From Mariniphaga sp041684965 (GTDB lineage Bacteria; Bacteroidota; Bacteroidia; Bacteroidales; Prolixibacteraceae): 64,000 bases of DNA. The notes beneath the pieces are model-generated. The model was not told the DNA's origin. It worked only from the letters and a program-made list of their open reading frames with translations, and made no database searches. The DNA lies in NCBI GenBank assembly GCA_041684965.1, contig JAWLGR010000014.1, positions 1 to 64,000 of the forward strand, read 5' to 3'. Made by a program: the position numbers and the translations under genes. Below, piece by piece: positions 22,726 to 31,309 of this stretch; position 1 is the first letter of the stretch; each line of letters begins with the position of its first letter.

Positions 22726-24909
22726 TCAATTGCCCAAATCGGATAAAAATTTGATGCGCATCAGCCGTATGTCTTCTTCTGTATATTCATCTTCCCCAAG
22801 CTCTTCAAGAGCTTTTTCAACTGAATCGTTTTCAGCTTCCCTGAAATAATCAAATACCTCTTCCTGATGTTCTTCATCAATTACATCGTTCACATAATAA
22901 TCGATATTCAGCTTTGTTCCTGAATTTACAATGGCTTCAACTTCCGAAATTATGTCTTTCACCTCCACACCCTTGGAATTTGCAATATCATCGAACGATA
23001 GCTTGCGGTCAATGCTCTGGATGATGAATACCTTCATTTTTGATTTATTGGCAACAGAACGGACAATGAGATCTTCAGGGCGTTCTATTTCATTCTCTTC
23101 GACGTATTTTTTTATAAGTTCAACAAATTCTTTTCCATATCTGCGGGCTTTTCCTTGTCCTACACCCTGAATTTTTTGAAGTTCATCGAACGTTACCGGA
23201 TACTGAATTGACATATCGGCGAGGGAAGGATCCTGGAAAATTACGAATGGCGGGAGATTTTGGCGTTTCGAAATTTTCTTTCTTAAATCCTTAAGCATGG
23301 CAAATAAAACCGGGTCACCGCTGTTGGCAGCCGAAGGAGCACCGCCGGCCCCGGTATCGTCATCTTCCTCGTATTCGTGGTTTTTTACCAACATAAATTT
23401 GGTTGGATTTTTCAGGAATTTATGACCCTCCGGAGTAACTTTAAGCAGACCATAATTTTCAATATCTTTATTTATGAGGCCTTTTATCATCGATTGTCTG
23501 AAAACAGCGTTCCAGAACCGTTCGTCGTGGTCTGTTCCAGTCCCAAAAGATTTGAGTGTATTATGTCTGAACGATTTAACTGCAGCCGTTTTATTTCCAA
23601 TTAAAATATTGGCAATGTGTTCTCCCTTGTATTGTTCATTTACTTCAAGAATTGCGGTTAGTGCCCGGGTTACTTCATTGCTGGCTTCTACCTGCTCTTT
23701 TGGGTTCAGGCAATTATCGCAGTTCCCACAGTTGTTTTGCGGGTAAATTTCTCCGAAATAGTGAAGCAGTATAGTACGGCGGCAAATTGCAGATTCAGCA
23801 TAAGAAACGGTATCGAGCAAGAGCTGTTTCCCTATTTCCTGCTCGGCAACAGGTTTTCCATGCATGAATTTTTCGAGTTTTTGTATGTCTTTATAACTGT
23901 AAAAAGTAATGCACTGCCCTTCACCTCCATCGCGGCCGGCCCTTCCTGTTTCCTGGTAATAACCTTCCAGACTTTTAGGAATATCATAGTGAATAACAAA
24001 CCGAACATCGGGTTTGTCAATTCCCATTCCGAACGCAATGGTAGCCACAATCACATCTACTTCTTCCATCAGGAACTTGTCCTGGTTACCCGAGCGGGTG
24101 GCAGCGTCCATCCCGGCATGGTAAGCCAAAGCTTTTATGCCGTTTACCTGAAGGGTTTCAGCTATTTCTTCCACTTTTTTCCGGCTAAGGCAATATACTA
24201 TGCCCGACTTTCCTTCATTCTGCTTAATAAAGCGTATGATTTGTGCTTCAGGCTTAACCTTGGGTTTTACCTCGTAGTATAAATTGGCCCTGTTAAATGA
24301 TGCCTTAAACACTTTTGAATCGAGTATCCCCAGGTTTTTTTGTATATCGTGCTGAACTTTGGCAGTTGCCGTAGCCGTAAGTGCAATAATGGGAGCGGTG
24401 CCTATTTCCTCTACAATTGGGCGTATGCGCCTGTATTCCGGGCGGAAGTCATGACCCCATTCGGATATGCAATGCGCTTCATCAATGGCATAAAATGAGA
24501 TCTTAACGTTTTTAAGGAATTCAATGTTCTCTTCTTTTGTCAGCGATTCGGGAGCTACATAAAGCAATTTGGTCCTTCCGGCCTGTACATCTGATTTAAC
24601 TTCCTGTACTGCTGCTTTCGAAAGTGATGAGTTAAGAAAATGTGCCACATCATCTTCAGTTTGCATTCCCCTGATGGAATCTACCTGGTTTTTCATTAAG
24701 GCGATTAACGGTGAAATTACAATAGCAGTCCCTTCAAGTAACAGGGCGGGTAACTGGTAAATTAGAGATTTGCCACCCCCGGTAGGCATAAGTACAAATG
24801 TGTTTTTTCCTTCCAATACGTTTTTAATGGCTTCTTCCTGCTGACCTTTAAAACGATTAAATCCAAAATATTGCTGTAAGTGCTTTGTAAGTGAAATATC
24901 TTTATTCAT
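22726..24909 (-). CDS. recQ: ATP-dependent DNA helicase RecQ
   Basis: 727 residues. Walker A is PTGGGKSLIYQLPAL, motif II DEAHCISEWGHDFRPEYRRI, motif VI QETGRAGRDG; the zinc-binding RQC part reads CRRTILLHYFGE ... NNCGNCDNC; an HRDC-like region (PPFVIFQDPSLADMSIQYPVT ... IQGVGQGKARRYG) follows. About 120 extra C-terminal residues, acidic at the end, exceed the ~610 of E. coli RecQ, a length seen in this phylum. It unwinds 3'-5' in recombination and repair. It is divergent from tatC. Confidence 0.96.
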   Translation of the reverse strand: MNKDISLTKHLQQYFGFNRFKGQQEEAIKNVLEGKNTFVLMPTGGGKSLIYQLPALLLEGTAIVISPLIALMKNQVDSIRGMQTEDDVAHFLNSSLSKAAVQEVKSDVQAGRTKLLYVAPESLTKEENIEFLKNVKISFYAIDEAHCISEWGHDFRPEYRRIRPIVEEIGTAPIIALTATATAKVQHDIQKNLGILDSKVFKASFNRANLYYEVKPKVKPEAQIIRFIKQNEGKSGIVYCLSRKKVEEIAETLQVNGIKALAYHAGMDAATRSGNQDKFLMEEVDVIVATIAFGMGIDKPDVRFVIHYDIPKSLEGYYQETGRAGRDGGEGQCITFYSYKDIQKLEKFMHGKPVAEQEIGKQLLLDTVSYAESAICRRTILLHYFGEIYPQNNCGNCDNCLNPKEQVEASNEVTRALTAILEVNEQYKGEHIANILIGNKTAAVKSFRHNTLKSFGTGTDHDERFWNAVFRQSMIKGLINKDIENYGLLKVTPEGHKFLKNPTKFMLVKNHEYEEDDDTGAGGAPSAANSGDPVLFAMLKDLRKKISKRQNLPPFVIFQDPSLADMSIQYPVTFDELQKIQGVGQGKARRYGKEFVELIKKYVEENEIERPEDLIVRSVANKSKMKVFIIQSIDRKLSFDDIANSKGVEVKDIISEVEAIVNSGTKLNIDYYVNDVIDEEHQEEVFDYFREAENDSVEKALEELGEDEYTEEDIRLMRIKFLSDLGN

Positions 24910-25046
24910 ATAAATTTGACTCTCTTCCTTTGAAATATTTTTTTTAGCGATTTCTAAATTATTAAAAGTAAGAAAAATGACAATAGGTTTTTTGTTTTTT
25001 TAAGATTTAATAGCGATCATTTAAATAATGAAGGATTTAAAAATGT

Positions 25047-25074
25047 TTTGATTGACAGGAAGTATTTATATTTG
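25047..25074 (+). promoter_or_regulatory. Promoter of the tatC-lptB operon
   Basis: TTTG at 25047-25050 and TATATTTG at 25067-25074, spaced 16 nt (a little short of the usual 19). The predicted start of transcription falls near 25081, so the GTG at 25074 cannot be the start codon and the ATG at 25101 is preferred. Confidence 0.5.
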
Positions 25075-25100
25075 TGGAGTTTTTTAAAAATCAGGAATTA

Positions 25101-25982
25101 ATGAGTGTAGAGACGAAACAAGAAAAGAAAAAGCGTAAGATAGGTTGGACGAAGAAGAAAAAAAGAGCGGATTCCACATATACAGAAATGTCATTTCTTG
25201 AACACCTTGAAGAACTGCGCTGGCATATTATCCGTTCAGCACTGGCCATCATGGTGTTTGCAGTGGTGGCTTTCGTTATGAAGGATTTTATATTCAACAC
25301 CATTATATTAAATCCAAGGACACCTGAATTTTGGACAAACCGTATGTTTGCCCGGCTTGCTGATATGGTGGGCACCGATGCCCTTCGAATAAATGAGCGC
25401 CCTCTGGAGCTTATCAGTATTCAGATTGCAGGTCAGTTTCTTACTCATATCTGGGTTTCTATAATTGCCGGATTTGTAATTGCTGCGCCAGTTGTTTTTT
25501 ATGAATTCTGGCGATTTATTAAACCTGCACTTTATGAAACAGAGAAAAAACATGCCGGAGGGGCGGTGTTTTTTACTTCGATACTTTTTTTGGCAGGCAT
25601 TTTATTTGGTTATTTCCTGATTGTACCCTTGTCGGTTCATTTTCTGGGAAGCTATAATGTAAGCGGGGAGGTTACAAACCAGATTAACCTTCGCTCTTAT
25701 ATAGGTTCGGTAACTTCAATCTCATTGGCAGCAGGAGTCGTATTTTTGTTGCCTATCTTTACCTATTTCTTAAGTAAAGTAGGTATACTGACGCCCGAAT
25801 TCATGAAGACCTACAGAAAACATTCTTATATTGTAATGCTCCTGCTTTCTGCTATTATAACCCCACCCGATATTTTTAGCCAGGTTATGGTTTTTGTTCC
25901 ATTGTTTTTTCTCTATGAGGTAAGCATAGTTATTTCACGCCGTATCGTTAAAAAACGTGAAAAAGAACTTGATGAGCTTTAA
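25101..25982 (+). CDS. tatC: Twin-arginine translocase subunit TatC
   Basis: 293 residues from the ATG at 25101. A lysine-rich N-terminus leads to MSFLEHLEELRWHIIRS, the TatC signature, and about six transmembrane helices; FYEFWRFIKPALYETEKK and the later TPPDIFSQVMVFVPLFFLYE are canonical. It is the receptor subunit that binds twin-arginine signal peptides at the inner membrane. Its TatA-type partner is probably the gene at 38893. lptB follows after 30 nt. Confidence 0.95.
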   Translation: MSVETKQEKKKRKIGWTKKKKRADSTYTEMSFLEHLEELRWHIIRSALAIMVFAVVAFVMKDFIFNTIILNPRTPEFWTNRMFARLADMVGTDALRINERPLELISIQIAGQFLTHIWVSIIAGFVIAAPVVFYEFWRFIKPALYETEKKHAGGAVFFTSILFLAGILFGYFLIVPLSVHFLGSYNVSGEVTNQINLRSYIGSVTSISLAAGVVFLLPIFTYFLSKVGILTPEFMKTYRKHSYIVMLLLSAIITPPDIFSQVMVFVPLFFLYEVSIVISRRIVKKREKELDEL

Positions 25983-26012
25983 CTCATCAGATAAAAAGGG
26001 ATATTTGCCGTC

Positions 26013-26735
26013 ATGATTCTTCGTGCAGAAAATATAGTAAAGAAATACCGGAAAAGAACGGTCGTTAAAGGAGTCAGTTTTGAAGTAAAACAAGGAGAGA
26101 TAGTAGGTTTACTTGGTCCCAATGGTGCAGGAAAAACCACTTCTTTTTATATGATTGTTGGATTAGTAAGGCCTTTGTCGGGGAAAATTTTTATGGATGA
26201 CGTGAATATAACCCGGTTGCCGGTTTATAAAAGGGCTAAGAGAGGAATAGGGTATCTTGCTCAGGAAGCATCCGTATTCAGGAAACTGAGTATAGAAGAC
26301 AACCTGAAGGCAGTATTGGAAATGACTAATTACAGCAAGGAGTACCAGAAGGAAAAAGTTGAAAAATTGCTGAGCGAATTCGGTCTTCAGCATATTCGTA
26401 AAAGCCTGGGAATCCAGCTTTCGGGAGGTGAACGCCGGCGTACTGAAATTGCCCGTGCCCTGGCTATTGACCCTAAGTTTATTTTACTGGATGAGCCCTT
26501 TGCAGGGGTCGACCCGATTGCAGTAGAGGATATTCAGCAGATCGTTATCAAGCTTAAAGAAAAAAATATCGGGGTACTGATAACCGATCATAACGTGCAC
26601 GAAACTCTTTCAATTACCGATCGGTCTTATCTTTTGTTTGAAGGATCGATTTTGAAAGCCGGTACGGCTCATGATTTGGCAAACGATGAAGACGTGCGCC
26701 GGGTTTACCTTGGACAGAATTTTGAGCTCCGGTAA
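26013..26735 (+). CDS. lptB: LPS export ABC transporter ATP-binding protein
   Basis: 240 residues. Walker A GPNGAGKTT, signature LSGGERRRTEIARALA, Walker B FILLDEPFAGVDP, and H-loop TDHNVHETL; the GERRRTEIARAL form and length are those of LptB. It would energise LptFG to extract lipopolysaccharide from the inner membrane. Co-directional with tatC (30-nt gap). A weak hairpin (26742-26764) separates it from the tRNA-Glu promoter. Confidence 0.95.
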   Translation: MILRAENIVKKYRKRTVVKGVSFEVKQGEIVGLLGPNGAGKTTSFYMIVGLVRPLSGKIFMDDVNITRLPVYKRAKRGIGYLAQEASVFRKLSIEDNLKAVLEMTNYSKEYQKEKVEKLLSEFGLQHIRKSLGIQLSGGERRRTEIARALAIDPKFILLDEPFAGVDPIAVEDIQQIVIKLKEKNIGVLITDHNVHETLSITDRSYLLFEGSILKAGTAHDLANDEDVRRVYLGQNFELR

Positions 26736-26803
26736 GGGCATTTTCTGTGTGTTTTTCACAGAAATTAAATAAATTGTTGTCAGGAAAAAAATTTTGAGGA
26801 AAA

Positions 26804-26834
26804 TTTGGTGGATAATAAAAATGAAGTATTTTTG
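26804..26834 (+). promoter_or_regulatory. Promoter of tRNA-Glu-rpsT
   Basis: TTTG at 26804-26807, exactly 19 nt, then TATTTTTG at 26827-26834: a full match to the Bacteroidota sigma-ABfr consensus. Transcription would start near 26841, about 20 nt before the tRNA. Confidence 0.75.
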
Positions 26835-26862
26835 CAGTCCCAAATTAGGGAATACATAGGAA

Positions 26863-26934
26863 GGCCCGTTCGTCTAGGGGTTAGGACGCCAGGTTTTCAT
26901 CCTGGTAGCAGGGGTTCGAATCCCCTACGGGCTA
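26863..26934 (+). tRNA. tRNA-Glu(TTC)
   Basis: 72 nt. Acceptor GGCCCGT pairs with ACGGGCT (terminal G·T), discriminator A; anticodon stem CCAGG/CCTGG encloses TTTTCAT with anticodon TTC; T-arm GGGGTTCGAATCCCC. No encoded CCA. rpsT starts 31 nt later with no terminator between, so tRNA and ribosomal protein probably share a transcript. Confidence 0.96.
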
Positions 26935-26965
26935 CTTTATATTTTTAAGAAATTAAAAGAAAGAA

Positions 26966-27217
26966 ATGGCAAATCACAAGTCAGCTTTAAAAAGAATAAG
27001 GCAAAATGAAAAAAGGCGGGTACACAATAAGTACTATGCCAAAACAACAAGGAATGCAATTAAAGAATTGCGTACTCAGACCGATAAGGAAGAAGCAGTA
27101 AAAAGTTATCCTTCAGTTGCTTCTATGATTGATAAACTTGCCAAAAAGAATATCATTCATAAAAATAAAGCCGCTAACCTGAAGTCGAAACTGGCAGTTC
27201 AGGTAAATAATTTGTAA
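26966..27217 (+). CDS. rpsT: 30S ribosomal protein S20
   Basis: 83 residues, strongly basic and helical: MANHKSALKRIRQNEKRRVHNKYY, then TKNAI-like and KKNIIHKNKAANLKSKLAVQV. Binds 16S rRNA in the small subunit. It probably reads from the tRNA-Glu promoter and ends at the terminator at 27241. Confidence 0.97.
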   Translation: MANHKSALKRIRQNEKRRVHNKYYAKTTRNAIKELRTQTDKEEAVKSYPSVASMIDKLAKKNIIHKNKAANLKSKLAVQVNNL

Positions 27218-27240
27218 GATAATTTCTTCATCATACATTT

Positions 27241-27271
27241 AAAGCCTCTCCTGGAAAGGGGGGGCTTTTTT
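27241..27271 (+). terminator. Terminator of rpsT
   Basis: AAAGCCTCTCC and GGGGGGGCTTTTTT form a G+C-rich stem and end in a T-run, 24 nt after the rpsT stop. Confidence 0.85.
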
Positions 27272-27336
27272 GGTGGCTGATATAATTGGTATTTTTATTC
27301 CCGGAAAATGTTTATTTTTATCGGAACACCAGAAAT

Positions 27337-28035
27337 ATGAACGAATACAAAAAACTAAACATCAAAGAGTGGGCGGTGGAAGACCGCCCTCGCGAAAAGC
27401 TTCTTGCCAATGGAGCACGATCATTAACGGATGCTGAGTTAGTAGCCATTCTTATAGGTTCGGGTAATTTAAGCGAAACGGCTGTTGAACTCAGTCGGCG
27501 GATTTTAAGCTCGGTTAACAACAATCTGAATGATTTAGGGAAAAAAGGTATAGACTACCTGAAAACTTTTAACGGAATCGGAGAAGCTAAGGCAGTTTCT
27601 ATTGTAGCCGCACTGGAGCTTGGTAAACGCAGGAAGGATGCCGGGGTGTTTGTAAAAAGGAAAATCACCTGCAGCCGCGATGCTGCCGATTTTTTTATGC
27701 CATTGCTTGGCGACTTGCCCCATGAGGAGTTTTGGGTACTGCTGCTCGACCGGGGTAATAAAATCATTGACAATTATAAAATCAGCCAGGGAGGAATTTC
27801 AGGTACTATTATAGACGTTCGACTCATTTTAAAAAATGCGCTCGAAAAAATGAGCGTTTCTCTTATTCTGTGCCACAACCATCCTTCTGGCACCATGGAA
27901 GCTTCCGATGCCGATATGAAAATTACACGGAAAATAAAACAGGCTGCCGATTTTATGGATATTACGGTTCTCGATCATATCATAATCGGGCAAAACCGTT
28001 ATATTAGCTTTGCCGATGAAGGAATGTTGAATTAA
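27337..28035 (+). CDS. radC: RadC-family JAB/MPN-domain protein
   Basis: 232 residues from the ATG at 27337 (an upstream GTG-type start at 27286 overlaps the likely promoter area). N-terminal helix-hairpin-helix region (LTDAELVAILIGSG ... FNGIGEAKAVSIVAALELGKRR) and the C-terminal JAMM metalloprotease-like motif CHNHPSG ... SDADMKITRKI. Despite the name, a role in DNA repair is not established for the family. It precedes the surface-modification operon by only 10 nt, so read-through is likely. Confidence 0.93.
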   Translation: MNEYKKLNIKEWAVEDRPREKLLANGARSLTDAELVAILIGSGNLSETAVELSRRILSSVNNNLNDLGKKGIDYLKTFNGIGEAKAVSIVAALELGKRRKDAGVFVKRKITCSRDAADFFMPLLGDLPHEEFWVLLLDRGNKIIDNYKISQGGISGTIIDVRLILKNALEKMSVSLILCHNHPSGTMEASDADMKITRKIKQAADFMDITVLDHIIIGQNRYISFADEGMLN

Positions 28036-28045
28036 ACCTGCTGTT

Positions 28046-29374
28046 ATGATACTAGTATATTCCGAAAAACTTAATCCACGTATCGAATACATTTTTCGTC
28101 TGGTTTTTACAACTATCCTTCAGAACGAAGTATCTTTTACCACCAGGTCAAATAAATTTCTGAAATCGAAATTACCCAGGATCAATTACTCTTACGAAAG
28201 GTTTGGTGGGGAATTTTATATTAAACCCCACCGGCTTTTACATTGCAAGGCAATTATCCAACCCGATATCCAACCTGTGTGGTACAACGGTGAAAAATAT
28301 TTTTTTGAGAGTTCCTCCGATTCAGTATTTCCCTTTGACCCATTTGCTGCCTCTTTTTACCTGGTCAGCCGTTACGAGGAATACCTGGATTTTGAAAAAG
28401 ATAAATTTGGTCGTTTCCCTGCCGAAGGATGCCTGCTTGAGAAGTATAATTTGCTAAAAAAGCCTGTGGTAAATATCTGGGCACGTATGATTGCAGAAGA
28501 GCTGGTAAAAAGACATCCCGAACTTGTGTTTCCACAACCGCAGTTCCGGTTTCTGCCTACAATCGATATCGACAATGCCTGGGCTTATGCCCATAAAGGA
28601 GTAATGAGGAGTATTGGTGCTATAACCAAATCGGCCCTAAAAGGAAATTTTACGGAGGTTGAAACCCGGTTGAAGGTTTGGTTGGGCAGAGAAAAAGATG
28701 CTTACGATACCTATGGATTCCTTGACGAGATATTTAATGGAAATGAGGATAAGGTTATTTTCTTTTTTCTGGTGGGTGATTACAAACGATTCGACAGAAA
28801 CGTGTCCTGGAATAACAAGCCCCTGCAGGAACTTATCCGTGAAATTTCATCCCGGTATACTATTGGTATCCATCCATCTTATTCATCAGGAAAGAAGAAA
28901 AACAGGAAAAAAGTAGTTGTTGAAAGAAACCGGTTGCAAAAAATTGCAGGAAGAGAAATAAAGAAAAGCCGACAGCATTATTTAAAGTTACGGTTCCCCA
29001 GAACATACCGGACTCTTTTAAAGAGCGGAATAGTGGAAGATTATACCATGGGCTTTCCCTCTCATACAGGTTTTAGGGCCGGTATCTGTACTCCTTTTCC
29101 ATTTTACGATCTGAATAAAGAAACTTCAACATCTTTAATGGTTGTGCCGTTTCAGGTAATGGATGGGACCTTAAAAAATTACATGAATTTATCTCCTCAG
29201 GAGGCAGTGGAGGAGATTATAAACCTGATGAAGGAGGTGCAGCAGGTAGGAGGTACGTTTTCTTATATCTGGCATAATGAAACTCTAAATGAGCAAGGTG
29301 AATGGAAAGGTTTCAGGGAAGTTTTTATAAGGATGAATGAAACAGGTTTTAAATGGATGAATGGAGAAAAATGA
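28046..29374 (+). CDS. Polysaccharide deacetylase-like protein with N-terminal Bacteroidota-specific domain
   Basis: 442 residues. The first ~150 residues (VYSEKLNPRIEYIFRLVFTTIL ... DPFAASFYLVSRYEEYL) match the extra domain (DUF7033-like) of large Bacteroidota deacetylases; then PTIDIDNAW, IGIHPSYSS and a late TFSYIWHNETL recall the NodB-fold metal and catalytic motifs in diverged form. No signal peptide, so it acts in the cytoplasm or at the inner face. First gene of a seven-gene operon; its end overlaps the next gene by 14 nt. Likely substrate: an acylated sugar of a surface glycan (inference). Confidence 0.82.
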   Translation: MILVYSEKLNPRIEYIFRLVFTTILQNEVSFTTRSNKFLKSKLPRINYSYERFGGEFYIKPHRLLHCKAIIQPDIQPVWYNGEKYFFESSSDSVFPFDPFAASFYLVSRYEEYLDFEKDKFGRFPAEGCLLEKYNLLKKPVVNIWARMIAEELVKRHPELVFPQPQFRFLPTIDIDNAWAYAHKGVMRSIGAITKSALKGNFTEVETRLKVWLGREKDAYDTYGFLDEIFNGNEDKVIFFFLVGDYKRFDRNVSWNNKPLQELIREISSRYTIGIHPSYSSGKKKNRKKVVVERNRLQKIAGREIKKSRQHYLKLRFPRTYRTLLKSGIVEDYTMGFPSHTGFRAGICTPFPFYDLNKETSTSLMVVPFQVMDGTLKNYMNLSPQEAVEEIINLMKEVQQVGGTFSYIWHNETLNEQGEWKGFREVFIRMNETGFKWMNGEK

Positions 29375-30284
29375 TCTGAAATACTTGAAACACGGGGAAA
29401 TTGATTACGAAAAATGGAACCAATGCATTGGAGAGGCTCAAAATGCAAGAATTTATGCCACCACATGGCTACTCGATCGTACAGCTGAAATATGGGATGC
29501 AATGGTGTGGAAGGATTATGAGTTTGTAATGCCATTGCCGGTTGGCAGGAAATGGGGAATAAAATACATTTATCAGCCATTTTTTTGCCAGCAATTAGGA
29601 ATTTTTCCTGCCCCGCCAGTCGATATTCAATCGCAATTTGCAGATGAACTGATTAAAAGGTTTCGCTTTTTTCAATTTCAGGTAAATCCGCTTATGACTC
29701 CTGATGCATTTAAAAAATTTGAAGTTACCCCTAAAATCAATTATGTTTTACCGTTGCTAGAACCTTATGCAACTATAGCATCCCAGTTTAAAAGAAATGC
29801 CAGATACCATATTGCCAATGCATATAAAAAAGGAATTCAGGTAGTGAACGCGTTGGATACAGGGAAGTACGTGGAAATGAAAAAACAACAGGTTGCCGGG
29901 GATGTAAGCAGCAAGTCGTTTAAAATGCTGGCAAAAATAATCTCATGGGGACAAACCAACGGCAATGGTCAAATCCTGGCCGCTATAACTCCTGGAAATG
30001 AGGTATGTGCTGCTGGGTTTTTCCTGCAATATGGGAATAGGTTGGTTTATTTAAATTCATTTTCCACTTCGGAAGGCAGAAAGCTCAGGGCAATGTACGC
30101 TATTTTGAATGAAGTTATCCGTAAATATGCAAAATCAGGATTGCTGCTTGACTTTGAAGGTTCTTCTGTTGAAGGGATAGCCACTTTTTTTAGAAGCTTT
30201 AATCCTGCTGAAGAATTTTATTATCATTTATATCTGAATAATTTGCCTTTCCCTTTAAAATACCTTAAAAAGAATAAAACATGA
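29361..30284 (+). CDS. FemAB/GNAT-fold acyltransferase-like protein
   Basis: 307 residues without signal or membrane helix. Features such as RIYATTWLLDRTAEIWDAMVW, QFKRNARYHIANAYKKGIQV, and AGFFLQYGNRLVYLNSFSTSEGRKLRAMYAILNEVIRKYAKSG fit the FemAB-like branch of the GNAT superfamily, whose members pass an amino acid from aminoacyl-tRNA or another carrier to a sugar-peptide acceptor. The match is structural in style, not by strict motif. Overlaps both neighbours (14 and 4 nt). In this operon it could be the transferase that uses the carrier protein product. Confidence 0.6.
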   Translation: MEKNDLKYLKHGEIDYEKWNQCIGEAQNARIYATTWLLDRTAEIWDAMVWKDYEFVMPLPVGRKWGIKYIYQPFFCQQLGIFPAPPVDIQSQFADELIKRFRFFQFQVNPLMTPDAFKKFEVTPKINYVLPLLEPYATIASQFKRNARYHIANAYKKGIQVVNALDTGKYVEMKKQQVAGDVSSKSFKMLAKIISWGQTNGNGQILAAITPGNEVCAAGFFLQYGNRLVYLNSFSTSEGRKLRAMYAILNEVIRKYAKSGLLLDFEGSSVEGIATFFRSFNPAEEFYYHLYLNNLPFPLKYLKKNKT

Positions 30285-31309
30285 GCCGTGCCCTGAGTAA
30301 AAAACTGTTGTATCAGTTTTCAAGGCCTTTCCCATTAAAGCTGATGCAGAAGTTATCAAATCAGTATTTTATTTTTCCATTCTACCATCTGGTTTCAAAT
30401 ACTCCTTCCCCTCTGGTTAAACATCTTTTTCCTGTTGCCACTGTTGAACAGTTTATGAAGGATTTGGATTTTTTGCTGAATAATTTTACTCCTGCCACAT
30501 TCAATGAAGTGCTGAACCTGGCGAAAAATAAATCATTTAAAGGAAAGCCTAAATTCTTCCTTACCTTCGATGATGGGTTTTCTGAATGTTTTCATGTTGT
30601 GTTGCCCATTTTAAAAGAAAGGAATGTCCCTGCTGCATTTTTTATTAATCCGGCCTTTATAGGGAACCGACAGCTTTCGCACCGGCAGAAGGTGAGCCTG
30701 ATAATTGAACATGTAAAAAATGACAGTAGCTCCAGGTTGTATAAAGAGGCTGAAGAGTCAATAAGAATGAAGTTTCAGTATCCGGAGGATTTGGCAGGAT
30801 TTGTAAAAAAACTTACAATTGCTGATGCACCAACAATTGAAAAAATTGCAGCCGTATACAGAATTGATTTCAAGGCAGCACTGCAGCAGCATAAACCATA
30901 TATGGATGTTCCTCAACTTAGGGCATTGATAGAAGCAGGCTTTATTATCGGTTCTCACAGCAATGAACATCCTGAATTCAACCTGCTGTCAGAAGATGAG
31001 ATGAAGGTTCAGGTCATTCGGAGTTTTCAATTTCTTTCCAGGGAACTGGGGATTAGCAACCGGATTTTTTCATTTCCGTTTCATGATATTGGTGTTCCGC
31101 TTTCATTTTTTCATTTTCTCCAAACTGAAGCTGGTGTGAAAGCAAGCTTTGGCACTTCGGGGATCAAACACGACAATGCACCCGGACATATACAGCGTAT
31201 ACCGCTAGAGTTGCATGGATTCAATAGTGCAGAATCCATAATCCGATCAGAGTATTTTTACTATCTTGCCAAGACCCTTTTCGGTAAGAATTATGTCAAA
31301 AGAAGATGA
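30281..31309 (+). CDS. NodB-type polysaccharide deacetylase
   Basis: 342 residues. Motif 1 FLTFDDGFSE (the DD pair binds metal and acts as base) and motif 2 GSHSNEHPEF (H-x3-H metal ligands) of carbohydrate esterase family 4 are intact, as is the FPF near the end. An insert of about 110 residues lies between motif 1 and motif 2. No signal peptide, pointing to a cytoplasmic, lipid-linked or nucleotide-linked substrate. Overlaps the flanking genes by 4 nt each. Confidence 0.88.
   Translation: MSRALSKKLLYQFSRPFPLKLMQKLSNQYFIFPFYHLVSNTPSPLVKHLFPVATVEQFMKDLDFLLNNFTPATFNEVLNLAKNKSFKGKPKFFLTFDDGFSECFHVVLPILKERNVPAAFFINPAFIGNRQLSHRQKVSLIIEHVKNDSSSRLYKEAEESIRMKFQYPEDLAGFVKKLTIADAPTIEKIAAVYRIDFKAALQQHKPYMDVPQLRALIEAGFIIGSHSNEHPEFNLLSEDEMKVQVIRSFQFLSRELGISNRIFSFPFHDIGVPLSFFHFLQTEAGVKASFGTSGIKHDNAPGHIQRIPLELHGFNSAESIIRSEYFYYLAKTLFGKNYVKRR

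Noticed and set aside
23737..24282. Plus-strand open frame of 181 codons
   Set aside because: Fully antisense to recQ and without recognisable protein features.
25074..25982. GTG at 25074 as start of TatC
   Set aside because: It lies in the predicted -7 promoter box; the ATG at 25101 gives the usual N-terminus.
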